From contig NZ_QHLX01000008.1 in NCBI RefSeq assembly GCF_004135675.1, positions 1 through 64,000 on the forward strand: a stretch of 64,000 nucleotides of DNA. Reading direction: 5' to 3'. This document shows, piece by piece, positions 28,407 to 37,490 of the stretch (its first letter is position 1; each line of letters starts with the position of its first letter). The stretch is from Marinitoga lauensis. Lineage in GTDB: Bacteria > Thermotogota > Thermotogae > Petrotogales > Petrotogaceae. The notes under the pieces are model-generated. The model was not told the origin of the DNA. It did not search any database and worked only from the letters and a program-made list of their open reading frames with translations. A program made the position numbers and the translations under genes.

Positions 28407-29441
28407 TTACTTTTTAATTTTCAAAAATTTTTTTAAAAATGAAAAATGCGTTATGCCATAAGTTTTAAAATAAAGTATTGAAAGGAGTATGGTTGAAATT
28501 AAAAGTAAAATAGTCCAAAAATTAATGACAATAGTTGAATAGAAGTATATCCAGAAAAAGGCTCCAACTCTATCAATAAAATTAAAATCTGGTGAATCCA
28601 ATTTTACTAATTCATAGGAAACATTGTTTTTATTAACATGGACTTTTATGTAATGATAAAAATCATGTTCTGGTTTTTTACCGACTAATTCAGCACCAGC
28701 ACCACCAGTTACAGTATAATTTATATTCTTCCATTTTCCAGTATAATAACCATGTATATGTCCAAAAAATACTCGGGTTATATTATACTTATTCAGAAGA
28801 TCTAACAATTCTTTAGCATTGGATAAGTTTTTTAATGAATGCCCGGGTTGATCATCAATAGAGTTTCGTGGATCATAAATGGGACATGCATAAAAACAAA
28901 AGTATGTTTGTATTTTCTTGACTTTTCTAATTCATTTTTTAACCAATTCATTTGCCACGGGTCAATTTCTTTTTCATTGGAGTTATCAATCATGATAAAA
29001 TAAGAATTTTTTAAATGAAAAGAATAATACAATGGTCCAAAAATTTTCAAATATCTACTTACTCCATCATCTGCAACATCATGATTCCCAACTACAGGTA
29101 ACATGGTTTATTTAATTTTTTTATTTGTTTTAAAAAAAAATCATATTTTATAGGATTACCATCAAATACCATATCTCCAGTATTAATAACAAATTTAATA
29201 GAATTATCATTGTTAATTTGCTTAATAATTTTATTAAAAGTAGAAATAGAATTTTTATTATCTCCAAGAACTACAAAAGTATAGCTATCTGATTTTATAG
29301 CATTTTTTGCTAATGTTGAATTTTTAAAAATTAAATTTTCTTCTGTATTTAGAATAAATGGGTAAGAAACTTTAATTAATGAAACAATGCCAATTAAAAC
29401 TATTAGTAGAATAAATAATTTTTTTTAGCATTATCAAACAC
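28407..29441 (-). CDS. Membrane-anchored metallophosphoesterase (three frame breaks)
   Basis: About 345 residues. Start GTG 29441, after GGAGGGG. One A missing in the A8 run near 29421, one base near 29107 and one T near 28882 are needed to read through. Parts: N-terminal membrane helix (LFILLIVLIGIVSLI), calcineurin-like metal motifs VVLGDN, NTGDMV, VVGNHD, MHVPF and FFGHIHGYY, then a C-terminal membrane helix (INFWTILLLISTILLSIL). The catalytic domain should face outside. It heads the operon with DUF368 and uppP, so a lipid-linked or envelope phosphate substrate is a fair guess. Confidence 0.75.
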
Positions 29442-29520
29442 AATATCCCCTCCAACTAATCTAATATATTATAACATGAAAAATATAAAAATATAATAGT
29501 GGATATTATTAATTTTATGA

Positions 29521-29526
29521 TATAAT
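29521..29526 (+). promoter_or_regulatory. Candidate -10 box for the 29565 gene
   Basis: TATAAT in the divergent spacer 29442-29564; no convincing -35 is seen 17 bases upstream. SD TAGGAGGG precedes the ATG at 29565. Confidence 0.35.
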
Positions 29527-29564
29527 GTTATGTTAAAATAGAAAATTTTAGGAGGGATAGAAAA

Positions 29565-31151
29565 ATGAAGAAAATTTTATTTACGGCTTTAGTATTGTTT
29601 TTATTTGTTCTTTCGTTTTCTTCAGCTATTACAGATATTTCAAGTGCAAAGCAATTAAAGGATTTGCAAACTGTAACTGTAAAAGGCATAGTTACAGTAG
29701 AACCTGGACCATTTGATGTAAATATAATATTTTTACAGGATAAAACTGCAGGAATAAATCTCTATTACCGAGGTGGAGAATTTAAAGATGTAAAAAGAGG
29801 GGATTTAGTAGAAGCAAGAGGTTATATATGGACACATAGAAATAATACAGAACTAGTATTAGAAAGTGACAATCCGTCGCATTATTATAAAATACTATCT
29901 CATAATAATACTTTACCGAACCCTTTAGAAATAAAAACGTCAGAAATAAATGATGAAAAATATGAAGGATTATATGTAAAAACAAAAGGGAAAATAGTGG
30001 AAATAGATAAATATGATGTCAGAAAAATATATATAGATGATGGAAGCGGTAAAGGCATGGTGTTTATAAGAGAAAATACAGGAATAAATTCATCTTTATT
30101 TAAAGTTGGTATAAACATGGAAGTAATAGGTGTATTAGGACAATATATGTCTATTCATGAACTATGGCCAAGAGATATGAATGATATATTAGTAGATGAT
30201 GTATTTCCGCCAGAAGTAAAAACATATGCTTTAAAGGAAAACTCTATTTTAGTTCAATTTAATGAGCTGTTAAATCCAAAAAGCGTTATTATGAATAAAT
30301 CTGTAAGAATATTAAAAGCAAACATAAAAAATATTGAATTTTTAAGAAATAATACTATGTTAAAAATAGACCTGGAAAATATTCCTGAAAAATCAAAACT
30401 TGTATTAAGAGCTCTTTCTGATAAAAATGAAAATAAAATGGCTATGAAGATTATTCCGTTGGATAAAGAAAAAGACTCTTATAAAAATAGAGTATTATTT
30501 GATAATAATCACGGGCAAACAGCAGGAAATGCGGATTGGGTAATAAATGGAGGATATTCTGATTTTGCCGATGCAGCAAAAAAAATAGGCTTAAAGGTTG
30601 AAGAAATAAAAGAAGATATAGATAAAGATATTCTTCAGATGTATAAAGTGTTTATAATTCCAGAACCCAACAAGCCATTTAAAAAAGAAGAGATTGAGGC
30701 TATATTAACCTTTGTAAAGAATGGAGGTTCATTATTTATAATAGCAGATCATGGAAATTCAGATAGAAATGGAAATGGTTGGGACTCTCCACGTATATTT
30801 AATACTTTTGTGGAAGAATTTGGCTTTAGATTTGTTGGTGATGATTTAGAAGAGGCTCCTTTAGATCATATATATGAGCATGAAATTACAAAAAACATAA
30901 AGAGAATTGGAGTGTGGAATGGTTCTTCAATAAAAATATTAAAAGATAATGTAAAGGTCTTAATTGCTAATTCTGAGAATAAACCATATATGGTTGTTAC
31001 TACATATGGAAATGGAAAAGTAGTTGCAATTGGCGATAGCTCTCCATTTGATGATGGAACTGGAGATAGTGGAGATTTGCTCCATAACGGTTGGCAATGG
31101 GGTGACGATGCTCAACTTGCAATTAACACAATTAAATATTTAGTAAAATAG
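29565..31151 (+). CDS. Exported protein with OB-fold repeats and a glutamine-amidotransferase-like domain
   Basis: 528 residues. Signal peptide MKKILFTALVLFLFVLSFSS. Residues about 25-130 and 130-215 look like two OB-fold domains of the kind attached to secreted nucleases (LQTVTVKGIVTVEPGPF, YVKTKGKIVEI). A Big-like linker spans about 220-310. The C-terminal 200 residues resemble the DUF4350/GATase-I-like fold: VLFDNNHGQTAG, VFIIPEPNKPF, FVKNGGSLFIIADHG, GNGKVVAIGDSSPF. No catalytic residue set is recognised, so it may bind rather than cleave its ligand. Likely periplasmic or surface protein. Confidence 0.6.
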   Translation: MKKILFTALVLFLFVLSFSSAITDISSAKQLKDLQTVTVKGIVTVEPGPFDVNIIFLQDKTAGINLYYRGGEFKDVKRGDLVEARGYIWTHRNNTELVLESDNPSHYYKILSHNNTLPNPLEIKTSEINDEKYEGLYVKTKGKIVEIDKYDVRKIYIDDGSGKGMVFIRENTGINSSLFKVGINMEVIGVLGQYMSIHELWPRDMNDILVDDVFPPEVKTYALKENSILVQFNELLNPKSVIMNKSVRILKANIKNIEFLRNNTMLKIDLENIPEKSKLVLRALSDKNENKMAMKIIPLDKEKDSYKNRVLFDNNHGQTAGNADWVINGGYSDFADAAKKIGLKVEEIKEDIDKDILQMYKVFIIPEPNKPFKKEEIEAILTFVKNGGSLFIIADHGNSDRNGNGWDSPRIFNTFVEEFGFRFVGDDLEEAPLDHIYEHEITKNIKRIGVWNGSSIKILKDNVKVLIANSENKPYMVVTTYGNGKVVAIGDSSPFDDGTGDSGDLLHNGWQWGDDAQLAINTIKYLVK

Positions 31152-31161
31152 AAATGAGGAG

Positions 31162-31627
31162 AAATCCTACGCTTCACTTCGTGAAGGATTTTATTGAGGT
31201 CCGGTTAATCCGGGCCTTTTTAGTTTGTAAACAAAACACAAAATAAAATAAAAAATAACCTTAAACCTTTCGCGAAGCTAAACTCTTCGCTATGCGAAGG
31301 GTTTAGAAAAATTTATTTAATAATAAAAAAACTAAAAACTTTTGCATGGCAAAAGTTTTTAAGATTATAATTTTATTTATTAAAAACCAAAAACCTTTCG
31401 CGAAGCGAAAACTCTTCACTTCGTAAAGGATTTTAGGAAAAATTATTTAATAATAAAATTCTTTAAACCTTAAACTTTTCGCTCCGCGAAATGTTTGGAA
31501 TTTGCTCATATTAATTTTGATTATTTTATTTTGTCGACAGTTTGACTCTTCGCTTCGCGAAGGGTTCAGGATGAACATTTTTATTATAAAAAAACAACAT
31601 TAAACTTTCCGCTCTGCGGAATGTTCT
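31162..31627. repeat. Cluster of seven short GC-richer palindromes
   Basis: Within a 507-base gene-free stretch lie imperfect hairpins at 31162-31191, 31261-31306, 31334-31360, 31389-31434, 31469-31499, 31541-31570 and 31598-31627. Most share the core CTTCGC-GAAG or CTTTCGC-GCGAAAG with flanks TTAAACC/GGTTTA. Relatives occur at 54535-54563, 54587-54615 and 62357-62385. They look like a REP-type dispersed palindrome family; one may be used as a terminator, but seven in a row is more than termination requires. Confidence 0.75.
31198..31218 (+). terminator. Terminator of the 29565 gene
   Basis: AGGTCCGG, loop TTAAT, CCGGGCCT, followed by TTTT. It is embedded in the palindrome cluster but differs from the repeat core. 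Confidence 0.7.
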
Positions 31628-31658
31628 GGTATAATTATGGCAGGAGGAGGTGGAATCG

Positions 31659-33197
31659 ATGAAAAAATTGCCAATAGGGGTACAGGATTATAAAGAGTTA
31701 ATAACCGAAAATTATATATATGTAGACAAAACAAAATATCTGTATGATTTAATGTCAAGTGGGAAGTTTTATTTTCTATCACGCCCAAGAAGATTTGGAA
31801 AGAGCTTAACAGTATCAACATTCTATTATATATTCAAAGGTGAAAAAGAATTATTTAAAGATACTTATATATATGACAAATGGGAATTTAAAGAATATCC
31901 AATAATAAAATTAGATATGTCAGACGTAACATTAAAAAATATAGAATCATTTGAAAAATCATTAAATAACACACTTGATAAAATCTATAACTCATACAAT
32001 ATAACTCCAGACATAGATGACATACCAACAAAATTTGGAAATCTAATAGAAGAATTAAATAAAAAATATAAAGAAAGAGTAGTAATATTAATAGACGAAT
32101 ATGAAGCAGCAATATTAGAATATATAAACAATAAGGAAAAAGCAGAAGAATTTAGAGCATTTTTAAGAGAATTCTATAAAAAGGTAAAGACAAAAGATGC
32201 ATACATAAAGTTCGTATTCATCACCGGAATAACGAAATTCACAAAAACAGGAGTATTCTCTGCATTAAATAATTTAAACGATATATCGTTAAATAAAAAA
32301 TACTCACAGATGTTAGGATATACACAGGAAGAACTCGAACATTATTTCAAAGACCACATAAAAGAAACATCAGAAGAAATGGGAATAAGTGAAGAAGAAT
32401 TATTAAAAGGATTAAAAGAATATTATAATGGCTTTTCATTTGATGGAGAACATTATGTATATAATCCATTCTCAATATTAAAATTCTTTGAAGAAAAGAA
32501 ATTTCAAAATTACTGGTTTGAAAGTGGATCACCATCATTCTTATACGAATACATAAAAAACAGAAAGATAACCTATGAAGATTTAGTAAAAGAAACAGTA
32601 AGTGCAATGGATTTCTCAACAAGAGAAATAGAAGATGCAAATGCAAACATATTCTTTACACAGGCAGGATATTTAACATTTAAAGGAATAAAAAAATTGG
32701 GATTAAAAGAAAAATATATACTCGACTATCCAAACATAGAAGTAAAAAGTAGTTTCTCAAGATTAATATTGGAAGCAAACTATGGATTAAAAGGATTAGA
32801 TGAAGCAGAAAATATAATATATGAAAAGATATATGACAATGATATAGAAGGATTAATAGAAGAAATAAAAAAAGTAATAAGTGCAATACCATATAATCTA
32901 CATCAAAAAGAAGAAAGATATTATCACTCATTAATATTTGCAATACTTGCAATAGCAGGATTAAATGTAAGAGCAGAAGAAATGACAAATATAGGAAGAA
33001 GTGATGTAGTATTAGAATTCGATGAAAGGGTATATATATTCGAAGCAAAACTGGACAAAAGTGCAGAAGAAGCACTAGCTCAGATAAAAGAGAAAAAATA
33101 CTATGAAAAATACAGAGGAAAAGAGATATATCTCATAGGAATAAACATAAATTCAGAAAAAAGAAATATTGAGGATTATATTATTGAAAAAATGTAA
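31659..33197 (+). CDS. AAA-ATPase-like protein with C-terminal PD-(D/E)XK nuclease domain, copy 1
   Basis: 512 residues, ATG 31659 after AGGAGGTGG. N-terminal PF09820-type AAA domain: PIGVQDYKELITENYIYVDK, the P-loop-like FLSRPRRFGKSLTVSTF, Walker B VVILIDEYEAAI, sensor FVFITGITKF. The C-terminal DUF1703-type nuclease domain carries DVVLEFDERVYIFEAKLDKS (Asp, Glu-Ala-Lys). These proteins are multicopy in many Bacteroidetes, Clostridia and Thermotogota; function unknown. A TATAAT at 31630 lies just after the last palindrome. A paralog with nearly identical ends follows at 34438. Confidence 0.85.
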   Translation: MKKLPIGVQDYKELITENYIYVDKTKYLYDLMSSGKFYFLSRPRRFGKSLTVSTFYYIFKGEKELFKDTYIYDKWEFKEYPIIKLDMSDVTLKNIESFEKSLNNTLDKIYNSYNITPDIDDIPTKFGNLIEELNKKYKERVVILIDEYEAAILEYINNKEKAEEFRAFLREFYKKVKTKDAYIKFVFITGITKFTKTGVFSALNNLNDISLNKKYSQMLGYTQEELEHYFKDHIKETSEEMGISEEELLKGLKEYYNGFSFDGEHYVYNPFSILKFFEEKKFQNYWFESGSPSFLYEYIKNRKITYEDLVKETVSAMDFSTREIEDANANIFFTQAGYLTFKGIKKLGLKEKYILDYPNIEVKSSFSRLILEANYGLKGLDEAENIIYEKIYDNDIEGLIEEIKKVISAIPYNLHQKEERYYHSLIFAILAIAGLNVRAEEMTNIGRSDVVLEFDERVYIFEAKLDKSAEEALAQIKEKKYYEKYRGKEIYLIGININSEKRNIEDYIIEKM

Positions 33198-33269
33198 AAT
33201 AACAACTTGTCAACTAAAAAATTTTAAATTTTTTTATAATACTATTTTTAAAAGTTATAGGGGATTTTT

Positions 33270-34321
33270 ATGATGATATTTAGCATTGATAAAGCTAATA
33301 AATGTTTAAAAACATTTAAAGAGAGAAAATTTGCGAAGAATTATAAAGAAACTAATCTTGAGGATTTACTCGCAAAGAGTTCAGAATTTTTTTGGGGGAA
33401 GATGAAAAATTAGAAGACGAAAAAATACTAATTATAGGAAGGCAAGTGCAAACTAATTTAAATACATACATTGATTTATTAGGTCTGGATAAAGACGGAA
33501 ATACTGTAGTAATTGAATTGAAGAGAGAAAAAACGCCAAGAGAAACAGTTGCTCAAATATTAGAATATGCATCCTTTGTTGATAATCTGGATTATTCGGA
33601 TCTTAATTCGATTTATCAAAAATACAATAACATTGATTCTATTACATTAAAAGACGAATTTAAGGCTTTTTTTAACCCTGAATCAGCAGAAACTATATCT
33701 TTTAATAAAGAAAGTAAATTATTAATTATAGGTGAAAATATATCTCCTGAAATAAAGCAAACAGCATTGTATTTAAGAAAAAAAGGAATAAATATTTATT
33801 GTATAGAATTCAAATATTTTGTAACCGAATCCGGAGAAGAGCTTCTTGCAAGAGAAATAGTTGTTGGAAAAGATGATTATATCAAGAAAGAAATTCAAAC
33901 AGCTTCGTTACCTAAGATTAATGAAAGTATTTTTATGGAAAAACTGGATGAAAATGGAAAACGTGTTTTTAAAAAAATATTTTATTTTTCAAAAAAAGAA
34001 GGATTTCTAATAAAATGGGGAACAAAGGGGTTTTCATTTAATATAAAATATAAAGATATGGTTATAGCCTTATTTTATGGCTATCATAAAGAATCGACTT
34101 ATGGTCAGAGTATATTCACTTCTTTTGAGGTAATAAATAGAAAAATGAATAATTCACAGGAAATTATTGAGTTATATTCTAATGAATTATCTAATTTAAA
34201 ATATTTTATTCCTGCAAGTTCAAATTTTAAATTGATAATCAATAAATCATATTCTGATGATGAAATCGAAAGATTTATAAATGTTTTAAAAAAAGTCAGG
34301 GACAAAATTGAAAATTCATAA
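33270..34321 (+). CDS. NucS/DUF91-like PD-(D/E)XK nuclease (one frame break)
   Basis: About 351 residues, ATG 33270 after TAGGGG. One T added in the run near 33391 joins the N-terminal 40 residues to the rest. The nuclease core reads NTYIDLLGLDKDGNTVVIEL followed by KREKTPRETVAQI, i.e. Asp-x(n)-Glu-Leu-Lys, as in NucS/EndoMS-type proteins, with downstream Gln and Tyr as usual. The C-terminal 150 residues are not recognised. It lies between the two AAA-ATPase/nuclease paralogs and could be a repair or host-defence nuclease; there is no linked methyltransferase. Confidence 0.65.
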
Positions 34322-34437
34322 TATTTTAAATATGTTTTTTTCTGTTCTATTTTGAACTTTGATTGTAAAAATGTGAGTTTATATGAACTGAAGAATTTCA
34401 CTTTGCAATGGTTTTGTGCAGAAAGGAGGTGGAATCG

Positions 34438-35526
34438 ATGAAAAAATTACCAATAGGTGTACAGGATTATAAAGAGTTAATAACCGAAAATTATATATAT
34501 GTAGACAAAACAAAATATCTGTATGATTTAATGTCAAGCGGGAAGTTTTATTTTCTATCACGTCCAAGAAGATTTGGGAAGAGCTTAACAGTATCAACAT
34601 TCTATTATATATTCAAAGGTGAAAAAGAATTATTTAAGGATACATATATATATAATAAATGGGAGTTTAAAGAATATCCAATAATAAGAATAAGCATGTT
34701 GGACGTATTATCTTCAACAGAAGAAGAATTTAAATATGGATTGCTGGAAATAATAAAATTAGAAGGGGAAAGATATGGAGTATCAATAGAAAATACAAAT
34801 TATAAATATGCATTCAATGAACTAATAATAAAACTATCAAAAAAAGGAAAGGTAGTAATACTGGTAGATGAATACGAAAAACCAATACTTGATAATATAA
34901 ATAATAAAGAAAAAGCAGAAAGATATAGAGAAATACTAAGGGATTTCTATGTAAGTATCAAGTCAAAAGACGAATATATAAAGTTTGTATTTTTAACAGG
35001 AATAACAGAATACACACTAAAAAGTGTGTATTCAGGCTTAAATAATTTAAATAGTATATCATTTGATAAAATTATTCAAATTTTTGGGCTTTACCCAAAA
35101 AGAACTTGAATACTATTTCAAAGAACATATAAAAGAGACATCAAAAAAACTGGAATAAGTGAAGAAGAATTATTAAAAGGATTAAAAGAATATTATAATG
35201 GCTTTTCATTTGATGGAGAACATTATGTATATAATCCATTTTCCATATTGAAATTCTTTGAAGAGAAAGATTTTAAAAATTACTGGTTTGAAAGCGGATC
35301 ACCATCATTCTTATACGAATACATAAAAAACAGAAAGATAACATATGAAGACTTAGTAAAAGACACAGTAAGTGCAATGGATTTCTCAACAAGAGAAATA
35401 GAAGATGCAAATGCAAACATATTCTTCACACAGGCAGGATATCTAACCTTCAAAGGAATAAAAAATTAGGATTAAAAAAGAAATACATACTCGACTATCC
35501 AAATATAGAAGTAAAAAGCAGTTTCT
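34438..35526 (+). pseudogene. AAA-ATPase/nuclease paralog, copy 2, truncated by the IS element
   Basis: Starts at ATG 34438 with the same SD context as copy 1. The first 85 or so and the last 120 or so remaining codons are nearly identical to copy 1 at the DNA level, while the middle (about 34687-35110) is clearly diverged though still homologous. Single-base breaks near 35066, 35085, 35151 and 35464 look like the window-wide homopolymer problem. The true lesion is at 35526, where the IS begins; the nuclease half (about 140 codons in copy 1) is absent and not found beyond the element. A functional product is unlikely. Confidence 0.8.
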
Positions 35527-37447
35527 CCTGCCTTTGACAGCAATTTGGCGATTTTAAGGGAAATGGAACGGTAGAATGCGGGTTTGAGGCGTGTATTTTT
35601 CAGGAAGTCGAAAAATTGTGTGGCTAACTTTTGTTACAGAGAATTAACTATAATTAGTAATATATTAGTCCTTTTGGTGGTATAATATATATGACAACCA
35701 CTGAAAGGAGATGTTTTAAAATGTATCCTAAAATATCAAAAGTGAAAGGAAAAAGATATTTAAGGATAATGGAAAGCAAAAGAGAAAATGGAAAAGTGAA
35801 ACAGCATACAGTAATAAATTTTGGAAATATAGATAAGTATAGTAAAAAAGATATAACAAAACTTGTAGATAGTCTTTTTAAAATATTTGAAATAGATGAA
35901 TATGAAAAAATAGAAGATGATTTAATGGAAGAAATAGCAAGAAGAAATTACGGAGCCAAAGTAATAGTAAATAAGATATTTGAAAGATATGAGATGAAAA
36001 GATATTTTGAAAGACTGGATAAAGAAATAAAATACAATGCAGAAGAAATGTTAAAAATAATGGTGATGAATAGAATAGTAGAACCGAAGAGTAAATTGGG
36101 AATATTTAATAATTTAGAGTATTTTGGATATAACAAAGTGGAAGTTAAAAAGAAAAAGACCTGGAAGAAAAAGATGTAATGTTGCACTGGTTATACAGAA
36201 CATTGGATATATTAGCAGATAATAAAGAGTCGATAGAAAAACATATGTATAATCAAAGGATAAGTTTGTTTAATACAACGGTAGATTTAGTATTTTACGA
36301 TGTAACAACATTAGCGTTTGAAACACAACAAACAAATGAAATATTACAAATGGGATATTCAAAGGATAAGAAATTTAATGAGTCGCAAGTAGTATTAGGG
36401 ATGTCAATAGATCAGGATAGAATGCCAGTTAGTTTTGATATATATGCAGGAAATACATTTGAAGGGCATACATTTAAAGATTCAATAGAAAAAATGAAAA
36501 AAGAATATCAATTAGGAAAAGTAATAGTAGTAGCAGATAGAGGAATGATGAGTAAAAAAATATAGAAGTAGTAGAAAATTCTAATTATGAATTCATAGTA
36601 GGAAAATCAATAAAACAGTTAAAAAAGTAAATATATTTGAAGGAGAATTCATAGAAATAGCAAAAGGAATAAAATATAGAGAAGTAGAATATGAAAATAA
36701 AAGATTACTCATAATATATTCAGAAGAAAGAGCCAAAAAAGACAGAGCAGATAGACTACGATTAATAGAAAAAGCGAAAAAAATGTTAGAAGAAGGAAAT
36801 ATAGATTCAAAAAGTAAAAGAGGAGCGAAAAATATTTAAAAGAACAGAACAAACAAAATTATATATTGGACATAGAAAAAATAGAAAATGATGAAAATAC
36901 GATGGATACTATGGAATAATAACAAACACAAAACTATCTCCAAAAGAAATATTAGAACAATATCATACATTATGGAAAGTAGAAGAAACATTCAGAACAT
37001 TAAAAAATTATCTTGAAACAAGACCGGTATTTCATTGGACACCGAAAAGAATAAAAGGACATATTGTAATGAGTTTCATATCATAATTCAAAGAACATTA
37101 GAATTAGAACTGGAAAAAAATAATATTGAATACTCTCATGAAAAAATAAGAGAAGCTATAAAAAAAATGGAATACTCTGAAATAAGATTAAAAGACAAAT
37201 TATTTGCATTAAGAGCCAATTTAAACGATTTTCAAAAAGCCATATTAAAAACATTAAAAATAGAAAAACCGAAAAAAATGATGGAATTAGATGAATTTAA
37301 AAAAATAATCTCCTAAAACACGCATGAAAAGCCAAAAAGGAGGAGGTGTGTGGCTAATTTCTCTTTTATAAAAAGTTAACAATAGCTATTTTTTTGAATA
37401 ATTCTACTTTTTAGAATTTTGTTGATAATAATAGTGTCAAACTCAGG
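35527..37447 (+). mobile_element. IS1634-type insertion sequence
   Basis: About 1.92 kb. Imperfect terminal inverted repeats: left CCTGCCTTTGACAGCAAT (from 35527) and right end, read on the minus strand from 37447, CCTGAGTTTGACACTATT; 13 of 18 positions agree. It contains one transposase gene. A further block GTGTGGCTAA occurs just inside both ends (about 35620 and 37349). No target duplication is seen: left flank GTTTCT, right flank AAAATA. With the missing 3' half of the interrupted gene this suggests deletion at the right side after insertion. Ends are my best estimate. Confidence 0.75.
35721..37316 (+). CDS. IS1634-family (IS4-type DDE) transposase (about six frame breaks)
   Basis: About 530 residues when frame breaks near 36170, 36561, 36630, 36830, 36905 and 37075 are closed. 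Catalytic residues are visible: first Asp in LVFYDVTTLAFETQ, second Asp in VIVVADRGMMSKK, Glu in the YHTLWKVEETFRTLK block, which is the Y-x2-...-E signature of IS4/IS1634 transposases. ATG 35721 follows AAAGGAGA; a TATAAT lies near 35684. Because the breaks are of the same one-base kind seen in essential genes, the transposase may be intact in the cell. Confidence 0.75.
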
Positions 37448-37452
37448 AAAAT

Positions 37453-37490
37453 AATAAATAGACCGCAGTGTTTGCCGCGGTCTATTTATT
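37453..37490 (-). terminator. Terminator of the minus-strand rplU-to-pcrA block
   Basis: AATAAATAGACCGC / GCGGTCTATTTATT, 14-pair stem with a ten-base loop, overlapping the pcrA stop codon. It lies just outside the right end of the IS. Confidence 0.85.

Noticed and set aside
31162..31627. CRISPR array
   Set aside because: The units are imperfect palindromes with varying sequence and irregular spacing, not identical repeats with unique equal-length spacers; no cas genes are in the window.
31888..33075. Several long Leu-rich minus-strand frames opposite the AAA-ATPase gene
   Set aside because: They are complements of A-rich, lysine/glutamate-rich coding sequence and show no family features.
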